A DNA stretch of 64,000 bases from PLanc-01 sp035342095. GTDB taxonomy: Bacteria; Planctomycetota; Phycisphaerae; Sedimentisphaerales; Anaerobacaceae. Location: contig DAOQWL010000010.1 of assembly GCA_035342095.1 (NCBI GenBank), positions 28,918 to 92,917 of the forward strand, given 5' to 3'. The stretch's first letter is position 1; each line of letters begins with the position of its first letter. Position numbers and translations under genes: made by a program. Positions 27,422 through 37,046 of the stretch are shown here, one piece after another. A model generated the notes under the pieces. That model was given only the letters and a program-made list of their open reading frames with translations, was not told the origin of the DNA and searched no databases.

Positions 27422-28339
27422 TCATTGCCATACGTTGTTCGTAAGGTCGTCGTCGTACTTCCATTCGAAGTTGCACACATCGTCAGCGGTGCCGTATTCG
27501 TTGTCCCAGCCGGCGGAGATCAGCAAGTACTGATCGGGACGGAAAGGGCGCGAAGTCGTCGTGATCTTGTCGCTCTGCGTGTTCGCGTAGAACCGCTCCG
27601 GAGGAGTCGTCGCCAGGTTGTGCGTCGTCGTGCCGTCCATCCAGGGCTTGCCGAGCCTGACCAACTCGTTGTTGTCCAGCCAGTTGTAAATGTTCCCGCC
27701 GCTGTTGCTCGCCGTCATCGAGAGGGCCGGATTGTGTTGGGTGCTGGTGGTATCCGCCTTGTAGTAGAGGATCGGCATACCGGTCTTGTTGCCGGTCTTC
27801 ATCTGCCGCTCGTACACGTCGCAGAGCACACGCGAGGTCCCCAGGAAGGGCGCCACATTGGTGCCGTAGATGTCCTGCATCCGCCAGGCATTGGCGCTCT
27901 CGGCCGGCAGATAAGGACCCTTTCTGGCCGTCAAGGCGGCGGCTCGCTCGGCATCGCTCAACGAGCTGAAGTTGGGGGGGTACAGCACCGATCCGGAGGC
28001 GCTGAGCCCGCTGCGGAGAAACGACGAATTGGAGTGGAAACCCAGCAGGTCCTGGCCCATCAGGGCTTCACACAGTTTCATGGCACCACAGTAGGGAGAG
28101 CCACTGGAGTCGAGGGCGCCGGAGGGCGGATACCCCTCGTACTCATTGTTGAACAGCTCGATGGCTGAGTCCATGCTGTGAAGCTGCGCCTTCTGTTTCA
28201 CGTAGGTGGCATAGCGGCGTGCCCTGTTGAGGGCCGGGACGAGCAGACCGATGAGGATCACGATGATGCTCATGACAGTCAGCAGCTCCACGATGGTGAA
28301 CGCCCGTTTCCTTCTGGCCTGGTTGGTGCTCGGTTTCAT
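27422..28339 (-). CDS. GspG-like pseudopilin 1
   Basis: 305 residues. The ATG at 28339 is set by AAGGAG 6 nt upstream; a nearby ATG at 28357 would put that site inside the gene. Prepilin motif RAFTIVELLTVMSIIVILIG, then a paralogue of pseudopilin 2, ending in ISAGWDNEYGTADDV, a partly altered calcium loop. It begins the pseudopilin part of the operon after GspF. Confidence 0.85.
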   Translation of the reverse strand: MKPSTNQARRKRAFTIVELLTVMSIIVILIGLLVPALNRARRYATYVKQKAQLHSMDSAIELFNNEYEGYPPSGALDSSGSPYCGAMKLCEALMGQDLLGFHSNSSFLRSGLSASGSVLYPPNFSSLSDAERAAALTARKGPYLPAESANAWRMQDIYGTNVAPFLGTSRVLCDVYERQMKTGNKTGMPILYYKADTTSTQHNPALSMTASNSGGNIYNWLDNNELVRLGKPWMDGTTTHNLATTPPERFYANTQSDKITTTSRPFRPDQYLLISAGWDNEYGTADDVCNFEWKYDDDLTNNVWQ

Positions 28340-28398
28340 GGTCTTCTCCTTTTTCACTGATGCGCGACAACTTGGATCTTGGATCCTGCAAATATCGA

Positions 28399-29658
28399 TT
28401 ACGTGCTCGTCTGACCCAGGGACTGAATGACCTGGATCATCGGCAAGAACACAGCCATCACGATGGTTCCCACAATGCCCCCGAGTCCGATGATCATGAT
28501 CGGTTCGAGCATGGACATCAGGCTGCCGACGAGCACGTCGACCTGCTCGTCGTACTGGTCGGCCACCTTCAGGAGCATCTTGTCCAGATCGCCCGTTTCC
28601 TCGCCGACCGCCACCATGTTGCAGACGAGCAGGTCGACGGTCTTGGAGGCTCGCAAGGGGCCCGCAAACGTATCGCCCTGGCGAATCGAGTTATGGACGG
28701 CGCCGAGCATGTTCGCATACACCTCGTTGCCGGCCGTCTCTCGCGTCACGTTGATGGCGTCGAGGATGGGCACGCCGGCGCTGATGAGCGTGCCGAGGGT
28801 TCGCGTCCATCGCGTGATGGAGACCTTGCTCGTCAACTGTCCGATCACCGGCAGCTTCAACTGGATCGAGTCCAGCACGACGCGGACCGGGCGGAACCGC
28901 CGGAGGAACCGCAGGGAGATGATGATGGCAAAGGGCACGCCAGCCAGCCAGGCCCATCCGAAGTCCTTAGCGATCCACGAGCTGATCCCCAGCACGGTGG
29001 TCGTGATCGGGTTCAGCTTGCCGCCGACCATTTCCGTGAGCACCGACTCGAACTGCGGAATCACGAACAGCATCAGGCCCATCAGGATGCCGAACGCGGC
29101 GGTCAGCACGACGATCGGGTAGACCATCGCGCCCTTGACGCGGGCCTTCAGTCGCTCCGCCTTTTCCTTGAACTCCGCCACACGGGCCAGGATGAGGTCG
29201 AGCACGCCGCCCGCCTCGCCGGCTGCGATCATGTTCACAAACAATCGGTCAAAACATCGCGGGTACTTGCCCAGCGCTTCCGAGAGGGTGGAACCGCCCT
29301 CGATGTCGTCGGCTACGTACCCGATGATTCGCTTGAAACTCCCCTTCTTCTGCTGCTCTTCGAGAATGCGCAGGGAACGCAGGATGGGCAGGCCCGCGTC
29401 CTGGAGGGTCGAGAGCTGCCGGGCGAATTGCGTGATGTGCTTGACCTTGGCCTTGGCGCCGGCGCCTCGCCGCTTCCTGGCCTTCGCTGCGGCGGCCTTG
29501 GCCCCGCCTTTGGCCGTCGCGGACTTCGGGCGGACCTTGGTCGGGAAATACCCCATGTTGCGGATCTTGCTGATCGCTTCTTTTTCGCTGAGGGCATCGA
29601 TTTCGTCTTTGATCTCGACGCCTTGCGAATCCAGTGCCACGTACTGGAAGACCGGCAT
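28399..29658 (-). CDS. type II secretion / type IV pilus inner membrane platform protein (GspF/PilC)
   Basis: 419 residues with two cytoplasmic GspF domains and three membrane helices (near 187-207, 240-260, 392-412). Signatures: FARQLSTLQDAGLPILRSL and the mirrored WTRTLGTLISAGVPILDAI, plus AAGEAGGVLD and AVGEETGDLDKM. An Ala/Lys-rich linker (about 45-75) follows the N-terminal VALDSQGVEIKDEID. It connects the ATPase to pseudopilin assembly. It follows gspE by 58 nt. Confidence 0.93.
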   Translation of the reverse strand: MPVFQYVALDSQGVEIKDEIDALSEKEAISKIRNMGYFPTKVRPKSATAKGGAKAAAAKARKRRGAGAKAKVKHITQFARQLSTLQDAGLPILRSLRILEEQQKKGSFKRIIGYVADDIEGGSTLSEALGKYPRCFDRLFVNMIAAGEAGGVLDLILARVAEFKEKAERLKARVKGAMVYPIVVLTAAFGILMGLMLFVIPQFESVLTEMVGGKLNPITTTVLGISSWIAKDFGWAWLAGVPFAIIISLRFLRRFRPVRVVLDSIQLKLPVIGQLTSKVSITRWTRTLGTLISAGVPILDAINVTRETAGNEVYANMLGAVHNSIRQGDTFAGPLRASKTVDLLVCNMVAVGEETGDLDKMLLKVADQYDEQVDVLVGSLMSMLEPIMIIGLGGIVGTIVMAVFLPMIQVIQSLGQTST

Positions 29659-29716
29659 ATTCCAACCTCACTTTCCCTTGGTCCGTATTGCCCATACCGC
29701 GGTATAGGCGACCTGG

Positions 29717-31483
29717 CTATCCTTCGATCATCGTTTCCTTGGCAATCTCGTCGATCGTGGTCAGTCCTTCGAACATGGCGTCCAGACCATTGCTGCGCAA
29801 TTGGATCATCCCCGCCTTGACGGCCGCGACGCGGAGCACGTTCGTTGAGGCGCGGTTCATGATCAGTTCGCGAATCTCCTCGTTGAATACCATGATCTCG
29901 AAGACGCCGAGCCGACCCTTGTAGCCCGTGCCGTTGCACCGGCTGCACCCCCGGCCGTAATAGAACTTCCTGCCCTTGATCTCCTCTTCCGTCAGACGGA
30001 GATCCTTGAGCTGGGCCTCGCTCGGCTCGAACGCGGTCTTGCAGCCCGTGCAGATCTTCCGCACCAGTCGCTGGGCGACGATCCCTTCGATGGTGGCCGT
30101 CAAAAGGAACGGCTCGACGCCCAGATCGAGCAGACGCGCGATCGAGCTCGGCGCGTCGTTGGTGTGCAGGGTCGTGAAGACCAGGTGCCCTGTCAGCGAC
30201 GCCTGGGCCGCGATTTCCGCGGTCTCGAGGTCACGAATCTCGCCGACCAGGATGATGTCCGGGTCCTGACGCAGGATGGAACGCAGACAGCGGGCAAACG
30301 TCAATCCGATGGCCGGCTTCATCTGGACCTGAATCATGCCGTCCATGTCGTATTCGACGGGGTCTTCCGTGGTGATGATCTTGGTGTCGATGGTATTCAG
30401 CTCGTTGAGAGCCGAATACAGGGTGGTCGTCTTGCCGCACCCGGTGGGGCCCGTGACGATAATGATCCCGTTCGGCTTGTCGATCAGCGTTCGGAACGTC
30501 TTGACGTCGTTCGGACGCAGTCCCAGCTTGTTGATATCGAAGCTCACCTGGCTGCGGTCCAGCACACGAAGCACGACGCTCTCGCCGAACATCGTGGGCA
30601 GCACGCTGACGCGGAGGTCCACCGGATTGCCCTGCACGGTCAGGGAGATACGACCATCCTGAGGCAGACGACGCTCCGCGATGTCCAGGCTGGCCATAAC
30701 CTTGATACGCGAGCTCAAGGCCGCTGCGATGTACTTCGGGGGCGGAATCATCTCGTACAGCACGCCGTCAATGCGGTACCGCATCTTGTACTCGGACTCG
30801 AACGGCTCGAAGTGGATATCCGAAGCCTTGTCCCGAATCGCCTGGAGCAGCACGAGGTTCAGCAGCTTCTTGACCGGGTTCGACTCGGACAGTTCCTTCA
30901 GCTCGTCGAGATCAATGCTCGTGTTCCGGCCCTCAAACTCCTGGAGGAACGCGTCCGACTGGATCTCGTCGATCAGCTCGGTGATGTTGTCGTCCTGCTT
31001 GGTCTCATAGAGCTTGTTCAGGGCGTTCTCCAAGCTGGTGCGGTCCGTCATCTTGGCCGTTACGGTGAAACCCATCAGCGTTCGCAGGTCGTCCGTCGCC
31101 CGGAAGTTATCCACATTGTCCAGCACGACGGTCAGCTCGTTCTTGTCCTTGCTGTAGGAAATGGGCAGAAGGTGGTACGTCTTGGCCGTCTGAGCGGGAA
31201 CCTTTTCGACCACGTCCGCAGGGATGTCCAGCCCGTCGATGCTGATGTACTCGATACCCCGCTGAGCAGCCAGGGCAATCTGCAGACGCGCCTCGTCAAC
31301 CAGTCCCAGATCGAGGAAGACCTGGCCGATGCGGATCCCGCCGCCTCGCTTCTTCTGAACTTCGAGGCATTCGTGAACCTTCTCCCGGCTCAGAAGCCCC
31401 ATCTTCATCAGGATCCTACCGATAGGTCGGCCGCGGAGCTGCTCGACTGGAGGGAGCTTTTCTATTGCGTTCGTCTTACCCAT
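29717..31483 (-). CDS. GspE/PilB-type assembly ATPase
   Basis: 588 residues. An MshEN-type N-terminal domain (IGRILMKMGLLSREKVHECL, GRILM ... VFLDLGLVDE) precedes the motor: Walker A GPTGCGKTTTLYSAL, Asp-box ITTEDPVEYD, Walker B ILVGEIRDLETA and His-box TLHTNDAPSS. A tetracysteine Zn element (CTGC ... CSRC) is near residue 500-540. It powers pseudopilus extension and heads the E-F-G-G-G-H-I-J-K unit. AAGGGT precedes the ATG. Confidence 0.94.
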   Translation of the reverse strand: MGKTNAIEKLPPVEQLRGRPIGRILMKMGLLSREKVHECLEVQKKRGGGIRIGQVFLDLGLVDEARLQIALAAQRGIEYISIDGLDIPADVVEKVPAQTAKTYHLLPISYSKDKNELTVVLDNVDNFRATDDLRTLMGFTVTAKMTDRTSLENALNKLYETKQDDNITELIDEIQSDAFLQEFEGRNTSIDLDELKELSESNPVKKLLNLVLLQAIRDKASDIHFEPFESEYKMRYRIDGVLYEMIPPPKYIAAALSSRIKVMASLDIAERRLPQDGRISLTVQGNPVDLRVSVLPTMFGESVVLRVLDRSQVSFDINKLGLRPNDVKTFRTLIDKPNGIIIVTGPTGCGKTTTLYSALNELNTIDTKIITTEDPVEYDMDGMIQVQMKPAIGLTFARCLRSILRQDPDIILVGEIRDLETAEIAAQASLTGHLVFTTLHTNDAPSSIARLLDLGVEPFLLTATIEGIVAQRLVRKICTGCKTAFEPSEAQLKDLRLTEEEIKGRKFYYGRGCSRCNGTGYKGRLGVFEIMVFNEEIRELIMNRASTNVLRVAAVKAGMIQLRSNGLDAMFEGLTTIDEIAKETMIEG

Positions 31484-31692
31484 CGCATTGACCCTTAAAC
31501 ACCCTATAATCCAGTACGACTACATTGTAGCGAAGTAAACATCTATTTTGAATAAAATTACAAATCGGACACGTGGTTAATGCGACACAATCAAGTGCGC
31601 TCTGAACACCGGATTCTGGCTGGCATCAGAAAGAAACGTATTACGCCGACCCCCGTGGCTCACACAGAGACGCCGGGGCACAAGACAACCGA
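31484..31692. other. intergenic region between pilT-like and gspE-like genes
   Basis: 209 bp, AT-richer than its surroundings; carries the gspE promoter (31524-31552). No gene is seen. Confidence 0.6.
31524..31552 (-). promoter_or_regulatory. candidate promoter of the gspE-gspK operon
   Basis: Minus strand TTCAAA (31547-31552), 17-bp spacer, TACAAT (31524-31529); start expected near 31517, about 34 nt before the ATG. Confidence 0.5.
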
Positions 31693-32844
31693 TCACGTCT
31701 TGAGGATCGGCCCGAGATCTTCCATCTCCTTGGCGGCCTCCGCGGCCTTCTTCTTCTGCTTGCCCTTGGCGCCTGCGATCTTGGCCAAGGCCTTCTCCTG
31801 GAGCGCGCCCGGAACACGGGCCTTGTCCAGCATCTCCTCCAGCGTGATCTTGCCGATGTCGTAAAGGTTCCACAGGTGTTCATCGAGCAGTTGCATACCC
31901 AGTTTCTTGCCCGTCTGGATGCTCGAATCAATACGGTAGGTCTTGTTCTCGCGAATCAGGTTGGCGATAGCGGGCGTGACGACCATGAACTCGTAGGCCG
32001 CGATACGCCCCCGCCCGGCAGCCAACGGGCATAGCGCCTGGCTGAGCACCGCAATCAGGTTGCCGCTCAACTGAATGCGAATCTGCTCCTGCTGGTCGGT
32101 CGGAAACACGTCGATAATTCGGTTCACAGTGCCTGCCGCACTGGTCGTGTGGACTGTACTGAACACCAAGTGTCCAGTCTCAGCCGCACGGACGGCAGCC
32201 TCAATCGTCTCCAGGTCTCGCAACTCACCGACCAGGATCACGTCCGGGTCCTGTCGCAGCACGCGACGCAGCGCCTCCTGGAAGCTCGGCACGTCGACAC
32301 CCACCTCGCGCTGATTGATGACCGACTTCTTGTGCGGGTGGTAGTATTCGATGGGGTCCTCGATCGTCACGATGTGCCGGTCGAAGTTCTCATTGATGTA
32401 GTTGATCATCGTCGCGAGGGTGGTTGTCTTGCCGCTCCCGGTAGGTCCGGTAACGAGGAACATCCCACGAGGCCGTCGGCACAACGCCGCACAGATCTTG
32501 GGAAGACCCAGTTCCTCGAAGGTCAAGATCTTGTACGGGATCTGACGCAACACCATGGAGATGCTGCCCTTCTGCTTGAACACCGAGACGCGGAACCTTG
32601 CTGCGGTTCCAAAGGCAAAGCCAAAGTCGGTCCCGCCCTCTTCTTGCAGTTCCTGCTGGCACCGCTCCGGCGTGATGCTCTTCATGAGGCCCGCCGTATC
32701 GTCCGGCTCCAGTACCTTCGTCTCGAGAGATCGAAGGTGCCCATCAATCCGCATCACAGGCGGCCGACCGACAGAAATGTGAATATCCGATCCCCCCTGC
32801 GATACGCACGCATGGAGAATCCTGTCCATGTTCAGTGTTGCCAT
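31693..32844 (-). CDS. pilT: PilT-type retraction ATPase
   Basis: 383 residues, usual PilT size. Walker A GPTGSGKTTTLATMI, Asp-box TIEDPIEYYHPHKKS, Walker B VILVGELRDLETIEAA and His-box TGHLVFSTVHTTSAA are present; no tetracysteine element, as expected for PilT. The C-terminal AIRNLIRE-like region reads AIANLIRENKTYRIDS. It disassembles type IV pili. It lies 32 nt after the second PilB gene and shares its promoter; the Lys-rich tail (GKQKKKAAEAAK) is typical of planctomycete proteins. Confidence 0.94.
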   Translation of the reverse strand: MATLNMDRILHACVSQGGSDIHISVGRPPVMRIDGHLRSLETKVLEPDDTAGLMKSITPERCQQELQEEGGTDFGFAFGTAARFRVSVFKQKGSISMVLRQIPYKILTFEELGLPKICAALCRRPRGMFLVTGPTGSGKTTTLATMINYINENFDRHIVTIEDPIEYYHPHKKSVINQREVGVDVPSFQEALRRVLRQDPDVILVGELRDLETIEAAVRAAETGHLVFSTVHTTSAAGTVNRIIDVFPTDQQEQIRIQLSGNLIAVLSQALCPLAAGRGRIAAYEFMVVTPAIANLIRENKTYRIDSSIQTGKKLGMQLLDEHLWNLYDIGKITLEEMLDKARVPGALQEKALAKIAGAKGKQKKKAAEAAKEMEDLGPILKT

Positions 32845-32876
32845 CGATGACCCTTTACTATGAAGAACAGTTGTGT

Positions 32877-34622
32877 CTATTCCTCCACCACGACCCCTTC
32901 GATCTGCGCGTTGCGCGAGACCTCTTCAGGCGTGCTGATCCCCTTGAAAACCTTCAAGACGCCGTCCTCGGCCAGCGTTCTCATCCCTCCCGCCTTCGCG
33001 GCGGCCCGCAGCTCGCTGGTCGTGGCCCGCTTGTAGGCCAGTTCCCTCAGCTCCGGATTCATCTCGATCATCTCGAAGATGCCCAGACGCCCCTTGTACC
33101 CTGTGTTATGGCATGCGCTGCACCCGGCTCCCTTGTAGACGGGGCGTTTCTTGGTTTCCGCCGGGTCGATGCCGAGCAGACGCAGGTGCTTGGGATTCGG
33201 ATGCTCGTCCACGACCTTACACTTCTTGCAGATCACACGAATCAGACGCTGTGCCATGATCGCCTGAATGGAGCTGGCGACAAGGAACGGCTTGACCCCC
33301 ATATCGATCAAACGGGTGATCGCGCCGCAGGCGTCGTTGGTGTGCAGTGTGCTGAAGACCAGGTGGCCTGTCAGAGCGGCCTGGATGGCGATATCCGCCA
33401 CTTCGCTATCGCGGATTTCGCCGACCAGAATGATGTTCGGCGCCTGGCGCAGCATGGCGCGGAGGATCTTGTCGAAGCTCAGACCGATTTCCTCTTTAAC
33501 TTGGCACTGATTCATACCCGCGAAGTTGTACTCGACAGGGTCTTCCGCCGTGATGATCTTCTTGTCCGGCTTATTCAACTCCTGGAGGGCCGCGTAGAGC
33601 GTCGTCGTCTTGCCGCTTCCCGTCGGGCCGGTCACCAGGAAGATCCCGTTTGGACGCTTGATGATCTGCTGGAAGAGCTGGTAGTTGTCAGGCTCGAAAC
33701 CGAGCGATTCGATGCCGATGTTGACCGCGTCGGGCCGCAAGATACGCAGCACCACGCTCGGACCGTGCACCCCGGGAAGCGACGAAACACGGAAATCGAT
33801 GTCCGTGCCCGCGATGTTCCGCTTGATACGACCGTCCTGAGGCAGACGCTTCTCGGCGATATCCATGCCCGAAAGAATCTTGAACCGGGCGACCAGGGGG
33901 TTTTGCATGTTCTTGGGGATGCAGTCCTTCTCAAGGCAGACGCCATCGACACGATAGCGAATGCGGACCCGGTCGGCCATCGGCTCGACGTGAATATCGC
34001 TGGCACGCATGTGGTAGGCGGTGTCGATAATCAGGTTCACCAGACGGATGATCGGACCTTCATCCCCATTGTCGCCCGCCTGGACTCGCAGGGCCTCGGC
34101 CTGCAGCTCGTGCCCCGCTTCGGCCAGTTCGGCCGCCGTCGCGTCGATGCTGTGCTTGAGCCGGTCGTCCTCGACCGCCGGGGCGCTCTTGTCCACCAGC
34201 GATTCCTCGATGTAGGCCCGAATCTTCTTCGGGTTGCCCACGGAGCACTCCAGCTCCTTGCTCAGACGAAGGCGGACGGAATCCATCATGTCGAGGTCCA
34301 TCGGATCGCCGATAACAAGCCTCAGGCGACCATCGCTGACCCCCAGAGGCAGGATGTTATGGCGTTTGATGAGGTCTTCAGGGACGATCTTCGTGGCATC
34401 CGGCGGGATGGCGACCTGCTCGACATCGACGTACTTCAGGCCGAACTGCTTGGCAATCGCCTTGGCCAGCGTGTCTTCGTTGATCAGGCCCAAGTCGATG
34501 AGAACCTGGCCGAGCCTCTTGTTGCTGGTCTTGGCCGTCTTGATCGCGTTGATCAGCGCTTGCTTTTCTACCAAGCCTGCCTTGTAGAGGATTTCCCCCA
34601 AGTGCATCCGTTGTTTGGTCAT
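32877..34622 (-). CDS. pilB: second GspE/PilB-type assembly ATPase
   Basis: 581 residues. The MshEN domain (LGEILYKAGLVEKQALINAI, LIDLGLINEDTLAKAIA) and the motor domain are complete: Walker A GPTGSGKTTTLYAAL, Walker B IILVGEIRDSEVAD, His-box TLHTNDACGA. The tetracysteine is ICKKCKV ... GCSACHNTGYKG. It pairs with pilT, so it may serve a type IV pilus while the copy at 29717-31483 serves the pseudopilin set; this division is inferred. GAGG precedes the ATG. Confidence 0.93.
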   Translation of the reverse strand: MTKQRMHLGEILYKAGLVEKQALINAIKTAKTSNKRLGQVLIDLGLINEDTLAKAIAKQFGLKYVDVEQVAIPPDATKIVPEDLIKRHNILPLGVSDGRLRLVIGDPMDLDMMDSVRLRLSKELECSVGNPKKIRAYIEESLVDKSAPAVEDDRLKHSIDATAAELAEAGHELQAEALRVQAGDNGDEGPIIRLVNLIIDTAYHMRASDIHVEPMADRVRIRYRVDGVCLEKDCIPKNMQNPLVARFKILSGMDIAEKRLPQDGRIKRNIAGTDIDFRVSSLPGVHGPSVVLRILRPDAVNIGIESLGFEPDNYQLFQQIIKRPNGIFLVTGPTGSGKTTTLYAALQELNKPDKKIITAEDPVEYNFAGMNQCQVKEEIGLSFDKILRAMLRQAPNIILVGEIRDSEVADIAIQAALTGHLVFSTLHTNDACGAITRLIDMGVKPFLVASSIQAIMAQRLIRVICKKCKVVDEHPNPKHLRLLGIDPAETKKRPVYKGAGCSACHNTGYKGRLGIFEMIEMNPELRELAYKRATTSELRAAAKAGGMRTLAEDGVLKVFKGISTPEEVSRNAQIEGVVVEE

Positions 34623-34654
34623 ACGAACCTCATGTTGCTGTCGCCAATCGAGTT

Positions 34655-34683
34655 ATTATAGCACTTCGGGACCGGTCTGTCAA
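34655..34683 (-). promoter_or_regulatory. full-consensus promoter of pilB-pilT
   Basis: Minus strand TTGACA (34678-34683), 17 bp, TATAAT (34655-34660): a perfect sigma70 match. The -35 box overlaps the stop codon of the upstream cinA-like gene (34680-34682). Leader about 25 nt. Confidence 0.75.
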
Positions 34684-35930
34684 ACCCTCAGCATCCGGCG
34701 CAGCGTATTCAGCGCCGTCTGCGCGGCGCGCAGACGCACAGAACTTCGATCAGATGAGAAAAGATGTCGCGAGGTCTCCGCGCCATCGCGGCTGTCCACA
34801 GCAATATATACAAGCCCTACAGGCTTTTGTTCGCTGCCGCCGCCGGGACCAGCGATCCCGGTAATGGCAATCGCATAGTCGGCTCCCGACCGTTGGCGGG
34901 CGCCCTGGGCCATGGCACGAGCCACCTGCTCACTGACCGCACCCTGTTTATCGAGCATTTCCTGGGGCACCATGAGTTCGCTGTGCTTCGCGGCGTTGCT
35001 GTACGTGACCCAGCCGCAGGTGAAGTAGCGACTGGAGCCGGGCACGTCCGTAATGAGCGAAGCCAACAGGCCGCCCGTGCAGGACTCCGCCACCGCGAGC
35101 GTCCGGCCCGTTTTGGCCAGGTGCTCGCCCACTACCTGGGCAAGGGTCTGGTCTCCTGCGCCGAAGACCACATCGCCGAGCACAGCCCGAAGGGATTGCT
35201 CCTCGCGGTCGGCCAGGACCTGTGCCCCGCCGGACTCAGCGGCCGTAGCGACGATCTCCAGGGTGACCGTGCCCCCCTGCACAGTGCAGTTCACCAGGGG
35301 GTTTCTGTCCCGCTTCATGGCATCGCCGATCATCTCCGCGATTTTGGACTCGCCTGCCCCGAAGCAGCGAAGTCTCTTGGCGCAAATCGCCTGGCCAACG
35401 CAGAGTTGTCGCAACTCCGGCAGGATGAAGGCGTCGAGCATGTGCTCCATCTCATTCGGTACGCCGGGCATGGCATAGAGGATCTTGCCGCCCACTTCCG
35501 CGCGGATGCCGGGTGCGGTACCCCGCTCGTTCGCAATGGCCGTCGCACCTCGGGGGATGTGGGCTTGGATCGCGTTCCGCTGGGGCATTTGGACGCCCCG
35601 TCGGTCAAAGAACTGACGCAATCCCTCCAGCAAGTCCTCGTGCAGGACCAGATCGACGCCCAACAGGCCCGCGATGGCCTGCCGCGTCAAGTCGTCGTCG
35701 GTCGGTCCGAGACCGCCTGTGGTCAACAGGATATCCGCCTCCTCCAGCGCCTGGGTGAGCTTGCGCCGGATGGCTGGCTCCTCGTCGCCAACGGTGCAGG
35801 CCCCGACAACCGGCAATCCAACGGTCCGCAACCGGCCGGCAATGTGGGCTGCATTCGTATCGACGGTCTTGCCGTTGAGCAGCTCGTTGCCAATGCTGAC
35901 GATGCCGGCCTTCTTATACCCCCTGTTCAT
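34680..35930 (-). CDS. cinA: CinA-like protein (NMN amidohydrolase / ADP-ribose pyrophosphatase)
   Basis: 416 residues with the usual two domains. The N-terminal MoaB-like COG1058 domain (1-170) has GIVSIGNELLNGKTVDTNA and TTGGLGPTDDDLTRQA. The C-terminal CinA/PncC domain (about 255-416) has LAVAESCTGGLLASLIT and AIAITGIAGPGGGS, as in nicotinamide mononucleotide deamidases. It salvages pyridine nucleotides. Last gene of the minus-strand run fumarase-ychF-dehydrogenase-cinA, and its 3' end contains the -35 of the next operon. Confidence 0.93.
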   Translation of the reverse strand: MNRGYKKAGIVSIGNELLNGKTVDTNAAHIAGRLRTVGLPVVGACTVGDEEPAIRRKLTQALEEADILLTTGGLGPTDDDLTRQAIAGLLGVDLVLHEDLLEGLRQFFDRRGVQMPQRNAIQAHIPRGATAIANERGTAPGIRAEVGGKILYAMPGVPNEMEHMLDAFILPELRQLCVGQAICAKRLRCFGAGESKIAEMIGDAMKRDRNPLVNCTVQGGTVTLEIVATAAESGGAQVLADREEQSLRAVLGDVVFGAGDQTLAQVVGEHLAKTGRTLAVAESCTGGLLASLITDVPGSSRYFTCGWVTYSNAAKHSELMVPQEMLDKQGAVSEQVARAMAQGARQRSGADYAIAITGIAGPGGGSEQKPVGLVYIAVDSRDGAETSRHLFSSDRSSVRLRAAQTALNTLRRMLRV

Positions 35931-35993
35931 AGTGTGATGACCACCCCAACCTCCGCAAACCTCTGCAATCGCTAGTCTTACGTCATGCCTCCT

Positions 35994-37028
35994 CTACATC
36001 TCGATCATCGCTTTGACGACCCCGTCCCGGTAGCCCGCGACCATCTCGAAGGCCTCCTGGATGCGGTCAAGCGGGAAACGATGCGTCACCATGAAGTCCG
36101 CCTTGATCTTCCGCGAGGCCACTAGATCAATGGTTTTCTCGGTGCAGCGGTTCTGCCGGCGGATGTTGATGATCGTGATCTCCTTGCGGCGGATCTTGTC
36201 GATCGCGAAGGAAACCCGGTCCTCCCGCGGAATCCCGACCAGCATGAGCTTGCCGCCGGGCTTGAGCAGGTCGATCCCCTGGTCGATGGTCGATTGTTGG
36301 CCGGCACACTCGAACGCGACGTCCATCCCGAGCGGCTGCTTCTTCAGAATCGCGGCAACGACGTCCTCTTCGAGCGGATTGCCGACCCAGGTCGCGCCGC
36401 CGACACTGGCTGTCTCCTCACGCTCCGGGATCTTCTCCGTCAGGTAGCAGGCTCGAACACCTTGCGCCTGGGCCGCGACCATGCAACTGAGCCCGATGGG
36501 ACCAGCCCCGAGGACCGCAATGTCGTCCGTTGCCGACAACTTGGCCTGCTGGACCGCGTAGACGCCTATCGCAAGAGGCTCGCAGAGCACGCCTTGCTCG
36601 ATGGTGATCCTGCCGTGGGTCGGCAGGCAGCACTCCTCGGGCATCACGAGGAACTCGCTCAGGCAGCCGTTGCCCTGGCCGGGGGTGCCGAGGAACCGCA
36701 TGTGAAAGCAGGTGTTCTCCCGGCCCTTGTTGCACTGGTCGCATCGGTGGCACGGGGCCGCAGGCTCCACCACCACCTGATCTCCCGGCTTGACGTGCGT
36801 GACCCCCTTGCCCACCTCGGCCACCGTCGCGGCGCACTCGTGTCCGACGATGAACGGGAACTGGACCACCTGCGACCCGATCCGGCCCGTCTCGAAGTAG
36901 TGGACATCCGACCCGCAGACGCCCACCTTCTCGATCTTGAGCAGGACGTCGGTCTCCTTTTCGATCTTCGGGTCGGGAACCTCGCGGACCTCCATCCGTC
37001 GAATCCCGGTCAGCACAGCCGCTTTCAT
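35994..37028 (-). CDS. zinc-dependent alcohol/polyol dehydrogenase (sorbitol dehydrogenase-like)
   Basis: 344 residues of the medium-chain family. Catalytic Zn site VGVCGSDVHYF and GHECAATVAEVG; structural Zn cysteines CHRCDQCNKGRENTC; Rossmann motif VLGAGPIGLSC. Closest in style to sorbitol, xylitol or L-iditol 2-dehydrogenases. It oxidises a polyol with NAD; the substrate cannot be fixed. AGGAG lies 11 nt upstream, and the start is 18 nt after ychF. Confidence 0.92.
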   Translation of the reverse strand: MKAAVLTGIRRMEVREVPDPKIEKETDVLLKIEKVGVCGSDVHYFETGRIGSQVVQFPFIVGHECAATVAEVGKGVTHVKPGDQVVVEPAAPCHRCDQCNKGRENTCFHMRFLGTPGQGNGCLSEFLVMPEECCLPTHGRITIEQGVLCEPLAIGVYAVQQAKLSATDDIAVLGAGPIGLSCMVAAQAQGVRACYLTEKIPEREETASVGGATWVGNPLEEDVVAAILKKQPLGMDVAFECAGQQSTIDQGIDLLKPGGKLMLVGIPREDRVSFAIDKIRRKEITIINIRRQNRCTEKTIDLVASRKIKADFMVTHRFPLDRIQEAFEMVAGYRDGVVKAMIEM

Positions 37029-37046
37029 GAAATCACTGGTCTCCTG

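Noticed and set aside
31501..31510. Plus-strand TATAAT in the pilT-gspE gap
   Set aside because: No plus-strand gene follows; genes on both sides read in the minus direction.
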